Positions 57,665 to 64,000 of a DNA stretch of 64,000 nucleotides are shown piece after piece. Made by a program: the position numbers and the translations under genes. The notes under the pieces were generated by a model that saw only the letters and a program-made list of their open reading frames with translations, did not search any database and was not told the DNA's origin. The DNA comes from Myxococcales bacterium (GTDB taxonomy: Bacteria; Myxococcota_A; UBA9160; UBA4427). Position 1 is the first letter of the stretch. Every line of letters begins with the position of its first letter. The stretch is from assembly GCA_014240165.1 (NCBI GenBank), contig JAAZXM010000014.1:1-64000 (forward strand), in the 5' to 3' direction.

Positions 57665-57870
57665 GAACCGCCGCCCGGGGACGGATCCTCGCTCTCGGCG
57701 CTCGCCTGTTCTTCGTAGCCGGGGCAGACCCGAACGGGCAGGGGCGGATACGCGAGATAGTTCTTGTCGTTTCGGGCGCGTTCGCAGCGCTGGAAGACAC
57801 TGCCGCGAGGGTTGCGCAAGCGTCGGCCGTGTTGGCAATTCGCGCACAGCCCCGCCCCGAGCGGATCCAC
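57661..57870 (-). CDS. Small Cys-rich conserved hypothetical protein
   Basis: GTG start at 57870: [55 protein letters not shown]...; four Cys; overlaps the upstream DUF423 stop (TAGTG). Confidence 0.65.
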   Translation of the reverse strand: MDPLGAGLCANCQHGRRLRNPRGSVFQRCERARNDKNYLAYPPLPVRVCPGYEEQASAESEDPSPGGGS

Positions 57871-58232
57871 TAACGACTCCCGTTGTTCGCCAGGGAGATC
57901 AGCGACACCCAGCCCGCGATCAGAAAGAGCCCTCCGATCGGGGTGATCGGGCCCAGCCAACGCTGGGGGCTCAGGACCAGGAGATAGATCGAGCCCGAAA
58001 AGAGGACGGTGCCCACGAGAAAGAGCACCCCGGGCAGGCGAATCGCCCGGTCGGCGCCGGTGGCGTAGAGCGCCAGCGCGAGCAGGACCACGCTATGCAG
58101 CAGATGGTATTGGCAGGCGGTGGACCAGGCGTCGAGTTGCTCCGGGGTGACACGATCGCGAAGACCGTGGGCCCCGAACGCACCGGCCACAACGGCCAGG
58201 GCTCCTGAAATGGCGGCAATGATCGTCCACAT
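57870..58232 (-). CDS. DUF423 family membrane protein
   Basis: ISGALAVVAGAFGAHGLRDRVTPEQLDAWSTACQYHLLHSVVLL...FSGSIYLLVLSPQRWLGPITPIGGLFLIAGW. Confidence 0.93.
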   Translation of the reverse strand: MWTIIAAISGALAVVAGAFGAHGLRDRVTPEQLDAWSTACQYHLLHSVVLLALALYATGADRAIRLPGVLFLVGTVLFSGSIYLLVLSPQRWLGPITPIGGLFLIAGWVSLISLANNGSR

Positions 58233-58258
58233 GGCGGCTCCCCCAGGTTTTCGATGGT

Positions 58259-59059
58259 TTATTCGGGTTTTGGAATTCCCAAAACGTCGACGGGATTGAA
58301 GGCATATCGGCTGGGCGGGCGTCCCGCGAGGCAGAGCCAGAGCCCGCCGGTTTTCGGCGATTGGGCCGCGCCCAGAACCGCGTCGGCGATCTCTTCGGGG
58401 GCAATGACGGGAACGCCCAGGCTCCGAGCCTTGTCGGCCGTTCCTTCGCCGAGGAGGCCCGTATCGACGACACCCGGGAGGATGGCGTGGCAGCCGATGC
58501 CCTGGGGCTCCAATAGGGGCGCGAGGGAGCGGACGAAGCCGACGACCGCGTGTTTGGTCGCGGTGTAGATCGGATCGGGCGGGAACGGGATGACGCCGGC
58601 GGCCGAAGCCGTGGCCACGATCGCGCCGCCGCCGCTCTCGGCGATCAGGGGAATGCAGGTGCGCGCCCCAAGGATCACTCCGTCCACGTTGGCCCCCATG
58701 ATCTGGCGGTAGTTCGCGTCGGGCATTGCGGCGAGGTCGAAGCCCGGGCGCGGGGTTCCGGGGGATTCCGCGCGGTAGGTCATGATGCCGGCGTTCAGGT
58801 AGGCCAGGTGTAAGCCCCCATGGCGTGCCTTGATGCCCGAGACCACGTCCTGCCAGGCTTCCGGGTCGGCCACGTCGAAGACAGCGGCCTCCACACCCAT
58901 CTCTTGGGCACTCGCCTTGGCCAGGGCTTCGTTGCGATCGGCGATGATCACCGTGGCGCCCGCTTCGGCCAATTTCTGGGCCGTCGCTCGGCCGATGCCC
59001 GAAGCCCCCCCGGTGACCAGCGCTATGGATCCCTCGAAACCGTTGTCGAATTTACCCAT
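58259..59059 (-). CDS. SDR family oxidoreductase
   Basis: SIALVTGGASGIGRATAQKLAEAGATVIIADR, YTATKHAVVGFVRSLAP (YxxxK). Confidence 0.9.
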   Translation of the reverse strand: MGKFDNGFEGSIALVTGGASGIGRATAQKLAEAGATVIIADRNEALAKASAQEMGVEAAVFDVADPEAWQDVVSGIKARHGGLHLAYLNAGIMTYRAESPGTPRPGFDLAAMPDANYRQIMGANVDGVILGARTCIPLIAESGGGAIVATASAAGVIPFPPDPIYTATKHAVVGFVRSLAPLLEPQGIGCHAILPGVVDTGLLGEGTADKARSLGVPVIAPEEIADAVLGAAQSPKTGGLWLCLAGRPPSRYAFNPVDVLGIPKPE

Positions 59060-59216
59060 TGATTCACCTTTCGTCTGCCTTCGTTTTCAGGTCCAGCATG
59101 ATAACTTTTCCTGGCCCCAGGGATGCGGCCGCCCAGCGCATTCAGCCGCTGAGGGTATGGAATTCCGAGCAGGTCCAAGCCCGATCAAGGGCAGGAAACA
59201 GGAGCCGGAGGTCATC

Positions 59217-59990
59217 GTGTCCAGCATTGGGGATTTCCCCCTCGTGATCGCCCATCGTGGGGCATCCGCTTATCGGCCCGAGAATACGCTCTCGGCCTAT
59301 ACCTTGGCGCTCGAACAGCGGGCGGACATGATCGAGATCGATCTCCACCTCAGCCGTGACGGGGCCATCGTTATCGCCCATGATGCGGAATTGAAGCGTC
59401 TGGGCGGTGAGGGCGTAATCGGGGATTGGCGCCTCGAAGAGCTGAAGCGGTTGGACGCGGGGCAGGGGGGCGACCCCCGCGACACGATCCCCACGCTGGA
59501 CGAGGTGCTCAGCGCTTTTGGCTCACGCGCGCCCTTCAACCTGGAACTCAAGGCGGCACCTGGGGGGCGGCCGTACCCGGGGCTCGAGGCGGCGACCCTC
59601 GAAGCGGTTGAACGTTATGACGTGCTGAGTAAAACGCTGTTTTCTTCTTTTCATGACGAGATCCTCCGGGAACTCCGCCGCCTGTCTCCAGACGCTCGCC
59701 TGGCGGTTCTGGTGGATCCGCGACAGCCCGAGCCGCGGCGTATGCTGGAGCGAGCCGAAGGTCTGGGTGCCGAGGCGGTGAACCCCCACTTCAGCTTGGC
59801 GAACCCCGAGTGCATTCGGGATGCCCACGCGGCGGGGATGGCGGTCAATGCCTACACGGTCGACGATCCGGCCTGGATGCAGGGCCTGATGGACAACGGA
59901 ATCGATGGACTTTTCACGAATTGTCCAGATATCCTGCGGGCCTTGGTGGATGCGCGGGCTCCGGGTGGCGGGAAGGCAGGCGAATCCTGA
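59217..59990 (+). CDS. Glycerophosphodiester phosphodiesterase
   Basis: VIAHRGASAYRPENTLSAYTLALEQRADMIEIDLHLSRDGAIVIAHDAELKRLGG; C-term VNAYTVDDPAWMQGLMDNGIDGLFTNCPD. Start uncertain (GTG 59217 likely). Confidence 0.92.
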   Translation: MSSIGDFPLVIAHRGASAYRPENTLSAYTLALEQRADMIEIDLHLSRDGAIVIAHDAELKRLGGEGVIGDWRLEELKRLDAGQGGDPRDTIPTLDEVLSAFGSRAPFNLELKAAPGGRPYPGLEAATLEAVERYDVLSKTLFSSFHDEILRELRRLSPDARLAVLVDPRQPEPRRMLERAEGLGAEAVNPHFSLANPECIRDAHAAGMAVNAYTVDDPAWMQGLMDNGIDGLFTNCPDILRALVDARAPGGGKAGES

Positions 59991-60216
59991 CCGAAAGCGG
60001 GGAGGACTTCTCGCCGAGAGGTCCCGGAGAGTGGCCTTCGGCCGGTTGACATGTCCGGGTCAGTATAATAGTGTCGGAAATCCAAAAAACGTAGATTCGG
60101 CGAACACTTAGGGATTTCGAGCCCGGCAGCGGCTCATCCCTGACGCGCGAACCGGGAGCACTCTTGCCGACGGTTAGCCTTCGCCCAACCACGCATTTCA
60201 ACCCCGGAACCCTTTC

Positions 60217-63200
60217 ATGACTCGCTTCGGATTGCCGCCGAAACAGGGCCTGTACGACCCCGCCCTGGAACACGATGCCTGCGGAATTGGTTTCGTGGCC
60301 GACCTGCGCCGCGGTCCGAGCCACGACATCGTCGCCATGGGGACGGAGATTCTCTGTCATCTGACTCATCGGGGAGCGACGGGTTCCGACTCGCGTACGG
60401 GAGATGGTGCGGGTCTTCTGCTGCAAACACCCGATCGCTTTTTGCGCCGGGTGGCGGATGAGAGCGGGTTCGGTCTGCCCGATCTGGGCGCCTATGCGTC
60501 GGCGCTGATCTTTCTCTCGACCGATGCGGCGGAGCGTCGTTGGCAGAAGGAGGTCATCGCGGCGGCCATCGCCGCCGAGGGACAGTCGCTGCTCGGTTGG
60601 CGGGAAGTACCGACGGACCCCGACAAGATCGGCGAGATCGCGCGACAGGGAATGCCGACCATCGAGCAGGTCTTCATCGGTGCGGCCGAGGGCCTGGAGT
60701 CGGACCTCTTCGACCGAAAGCTCTACGTGATTCGTCGCCTGATCGAGAAGCAGATGATCGAGCGGGGGCTTCTCTTCCACATTCCGAGTCTTTCCTCGAA
60801 GACGCTGCTCTACAAGGGCATGTTCCTCGCCCACCAGACGCCGCAATTCTTTCCGGACCTCGAGGCGGACGATCTCGAATCTCGCTTCGCCCTGGTTCAC
60901 CAGCGCTATAGCACTAATACCTTCCCGACCTGGGATCTTGCCCAGCCTTTCCGTTACCTCGCGCATAATGGCGAGATCAACACCTTGGCGGGCAATGCCA
61001 ATTGGATGCACGCGCGAGAGGGAACCCTCGAATCGAGCCTGCTCGGCGACGATCTCAAGAAGGTCTTTCCCGTGATGACGGCGGGCGCCAGCGATTCGGC
61101 CCAATTCGACAATGCCTTGGAATTCCTTCACATGACCGGGCGGGACCTCTGTCATGCGATGATGATGATGATCCCGGAGGCCTGGGAGAACCAGGAGGAC
61201 ATGGATCCGGCCCGGCGTGCTTTCTACGAGTACCACTCGTGCATGCTCGAGCCCTGGGATGGCCCGGCATCGATTACTTTTTCCGACGGTCGCGGCATCG
61301 GAGCGGTCCTCGACCGCAATGGGCTGCGTCCCTCGCGCTACGTCGTCACCAAGGACGGCCGGGTGGTGATGGGTTCCGAGGTTGGCGCTCTGCCGCTGAA
61401 GCCCGAGGATATCGAGTATAAGGGCCGCCTGGAGCCGGGCAGAACCTTCTTCATCGATCTCGAAGAGGGCCGCATCATCGAGGATGCTGAGCTCAAGGAC
61501 CGCTACGTCTCTCGCAAGCCCTACCAGACGTGGGTGGAGGCTCAGCGGGTGACGCTGGACGATCTGGGCGGTACCGAGAAGTCCGAGCGGGAAGAGCCGA
61601 CGACTCTGCTCCAGCGCCAGAACGTTTTCGGATATACCTCCGAGGCTCTGAGGATGCTGCTGGCCCCGATGTTCTCCGGGGGTAAGGAAGCCTTGGGCTC
61701 CATGGGGGACGACGCGGCCCTGGCCTGCGTTTCCGATCAGGCCCGTCCGCTCTATCACTATTTCAAGCAGCATTTCGCCCAGGTCACCAACCCCGCCATC
61801 GACTCTATTCGCGAGCGGCCGGTGATGACCCTGCACTCGACCCTGGGCGCGGAAAAGAATCTTCTGGAGGAGACCCCCGAACACGCCCGCCTCCTGCGTC
61901 TGATGCACCCCGTGCTCAGCAACGCGGAACTCGAATCGATTCGGCGTTCGGAAGCTTCCGGGGTCAAGGCGGTCACCTTGCCGACGGTCTTCAAGGTGGC
62001 GGATGGAGGCGATGGCCTGCGCGGGGCGCTCAGTAGCCTGTGTGAGCAGGCCGCGCGCGCGGTAGAGGAGGGCGCTTCGGTTCTGATCCTGTCGGATCGC
62101 GATATCTCTCCCGAACTCGCGCCGATTCCGGCACTGCTGGCCACGGGCGCGGTTCATCACCATCTCATACGGGAAGAGAGCCGCACCCGATGCGGGCTGA
62201 TCGTGGAGACGGGCGATGCTTCCGAGGTGGCCCATTATGCGATGCTGATCGGTTATGGGGCGGGGGGCGTGAACCCCTACCTGGCCTTGGAAACCGGGGA
62301 CGAGTTGCTCGAAGAGGGTACGTATACCCCGGCCAATCTCAGCCCCGAACAGGCCCGGGCCAACTACAAAAAAGCCATCGACCTGGGGTTGCTGAAGATT
62401 TTCGCCAAGATGGGAATCTCCACGCTTCAGAGTTATCGCGGAGCCCAGATCTACGAGGCGGTGGGCCTGGGCAGCGAGGTGATTGACCTTGCGTTTTCGG
62501 GCACGCCCTCGCGGATTTCGGGTGTAGGCTTCGATGTCCTGGCCCAGGAAGCCGCCATGCGCCATGCCCGGGGTTTCGCCAGCGATGAATACGAGTACCC
62601 GGAGTTGGCCGCAGGGGGTCTCTACCAATGGCGGCTTCGGGGAGAGCAGCACGCTTTCAACCCGGATACCGTGGAGACTCTGCAGAGGGCGACTCGCCAG
62701 GACAGCTTCGAGACCTTTCAGGATTTCTCCCGGGCTTCCGATGGCGACGCGGTTCGCTTGCGCACCTTGCGGGGGCTGATGGAATTCGATTTCGGCCAGC
62801 AGGATGCGGTGCCCCTGGACGAGGTGGAACCCGCCACCGAGATCGTGAAGCGATTCTGTACGGGCGCCATGTCCTATGGCTCGATCTCCGCCGAGGCCCA
62901 CGAAACCCTGGCCATCGCGATGAACCGCCTGGGCGGCCGGAGCAATACGGGCGAGGGAGGAGAGGATCCCAAGCGCTGGACCCCGGATGCCAACGGCGAC
63001 TCGCGCAACAGCGCGATCAAGCAGGTGGCTTCGGGACGTTTCGGGGTCACGAGCGCCTACCTGGCCAACGCCAAGGAAATGCAGATCAAGATCGCCCAGG
63101 GGGCGAAGCCCGGAGAGGGAGGCGAACTCCCGGGCCATAAGGTGGACAAGACCATTGCGGCCACCCGCTACTCGACGCCGGGTGTGGGGCTGACCTCTCC

Positions 63201-64000
63201 GCCGCCGCATCACGATATCTACTCCATCGAGGATCTCGCGCAGTTGATCCACGATCTCAAAAATGCGAACCGGTATGGCAATGTCAGCGTGAAGCTGGTT
63301 TCCGAGACCGGGGTCGGGACCATCGCTGCGGGCGTATCCAAGGGCAAGTCGGATCTTGTGCTGATCTCGGGCAATGACGGCGGCACGGGCGCTTCGGCCC
63401 AGACTTCCATCAAGTACGCGGGCTGTCCCTGGGAAATCGGTCTGGCAGAAACCCAGCAGACCCTGGTGCAAAACGATCTCCGGGGTCGAATCCGCGTCCA
63501 GGTGGATGGTGGTCTCAAGACCGGCCGAGATGTGGTGATCGGTGCGCTACTCGGGGCCGACGAGTTCGGCTTTTCCACGGCGCCCCTGGTCACCATGGGT
63601 TGTCTCCTCATGCGGGTCTGCCACCTGAATACCTGCCCAGTGGGCATTGCGACCCAACGCAAAGAACTCCGGGAGCGCTTCGAAGGCACCCCGGAACATG
63701 TGGTTCGATATTTCATGTTCGTCGCCGAAGAGGTCCGGCAGTTGATGGCGGAGCTGGGCTACAGGACGATGAACGAGATGATCGGCCAATCCCAGCGCTG
63801 CAGGATGCGCAGCGATGTCCAGCATTGGAAGGCTCGCCATATCGACCTCTCGGACCTGCTCCACCGATCCGAAGGGGACGCCGATGTCTTCCATACGGGT
63901 GTCCAGGATCACGGCCTTGAGCACGCACTCGATCATCGCTTGCTCGAGTTGGCGGCCCCGGCGCTCGAGCGGGGCGAAAAGGTCGAGATCGATCTTCCCA
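60217..64000 (+). CDS. gltB: Glutamate synthase large subunit (truncated by window end)
   Basis: My translation of the + strand: [39 protein letters not shown]..., [108 protein letters not shown]. Missing from the ORF track because no stop occurs before 64000. Confidence 0.97.
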   Translation, partial: MTRFGLPPKQGLYDPALEHDACGIGFVADLRRGPSHDIVAMGTEILCHLTHRGATGSDSRTGDGAGLLLQTPDRFLRRVADESGFGLPDLGAYASALIFLSTDAAERRWQKEVIAAAIAAEGQSLLGWREVPTDPDKIGEIARQGMPTIEQVFIGAAEGLESDLFDRKLYVIRRLIEKQMIERGLLFHIPSLSSKTLLYKGMFLAHQTPQFFPDLEADDLESRFALVHQRYSTNTFPTWDLAQPFRYLAHNGEINTLAGNANWMHAREGTLESSLLGDDLKKVFPVMTAGASDSAQFDNALEFLHMTGRDLCHAMMMMIPEAWENQEDMDPARRAFYEYHSCMLEPWDGPASITFSDGRGIGAVLDRNGLRPSRYVVTKDGRVVMGSEVGALPLKPEDIEYKGRLEPGRTFFIDLEEGRIIEDAELKDRYVSRKPYQTWVEAQRVTLDDLGGTEKSEREEPTTLLQRQNVFGYTSEALRMLLAPMFSGGKEALGSMGDDAALACVSDQARPLYHYFKQHFAQVTNPAIDSIRERPVMTLHSTLGAEKNLLEETPEHARLLRLMHPVLSNAELESIRRSEASGVKAVTLPTVFKVADGGDGLRGALSSLCEQAARAVEEGASVLILSDRDISPELAPIPALLATGAVHHHLIREESRTRCGLIVETGDASEVAHYAMLIGYGAGGVNPYLALETGDELLEEGTYTPANLSPEQARANYKKAIDLGLLKIFAKMGISTLQSYRGAQIYEAVGLGSEVIDLAFSGTPSRISGVGFDVLAQEAAMRHARGFASDEYEYPELAAGGLYQWRLRGEQHAFNPDTVETLQRATRQDSFETFQDFSRASDGDAVRLRTLRGLMEFDFGQQDAVPLDEVEPATEIVKRFCTGAMSYGSISAEAHETLAIAMNRLGGRSNTGEGGEDPKRWTPDANGDSRNSAIKQVASGRFGVTSAYLANAKEMQIKIAQGAKPGEGGELPGHKVDKTIAATRYSTPGVGLTSPPPHHDIYSIEDLAQLIHDLKNANRYGNVSVKLVSETGVGTIAAGVSKGKSDLVLISGNDGGTGASAQTSIKYAGCPWEIGLAETQQTLVQNDLRGRIRVQVDGGLKTGRDVVIGALLGADEFGFSTAPLVTMGCLLMRVCHLNTCPVGIATQRKELRERFEGTPEHVVRYFMFVAEEVRQLMAELGYRTMNEMIGQSQRCRMRSDVQHWKARHIDLSDLLHRSEGDADVFHTGVQDHGLEHALDHRLLELAAPALERGEKVEIDLP

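Noticed and set aside
59914-63471. 1185-aa minus-strand ORF listed in the track
   Set aside because: It lies antisense to the clear gltB coding frame; its sequence has no recognisable domain and is a by-product of high-GC codon usage.
1-64000. Prophage, transposase, toxin-antitoxin, defence island or BGC
   Set aside because: No integrase, transposase, phage structural, nuclease-defence, PKS or NRPS signatures were recognised; the gene set is largely core metabolism and envelope biogenesis.

Overview
This is a high-GC chromosomal segment that is almost entirely protein-coding. Its gene content fits a deltaproteobacterial-type lineage (Myxococcota, Desulfobacterota or Binatota-like; lineage is inference only). 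Most of it is compact housekeeping operons: gltX; yceD-rpmF-fabD-acpP-fabF; glyA-nrdR-ribD-ribH-nusB; holA/rpsT; phoH-ybeY-prfB (with the programmed +1 frameshift); lolC/E-lolD-bamA-skp; yicC-remA-gmk-spoT; an AlkB-like monooxygenase plus SDRs; a seven-gene MoxR/Bat operon; hisA; purM; a heterodimeric ABC exporter; smc-ftsY; glpK; and gltB, which runs off the window end. I found no CRISPR array, prophage, transposon, tRNA or rRNA. I see no clearly new defence or mobile system. The observations most worth checking are: a eukaryotic-type HisA (HIS6-like); a BatB-BatC fusion with a very long helical insert inside a tightly coupled Bat operon; a LolC/E permease with an extra multi-TM N-terminal half; a BamA with a TolB/FlgO-like N-terminal domain and a Cys-containing L6 insert; a standalone peptidase M17 N-terminal domain protein; and a low-complexity break in gltX at the window start. 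Calls are from translated motifs and remembered family features; no database search was run.
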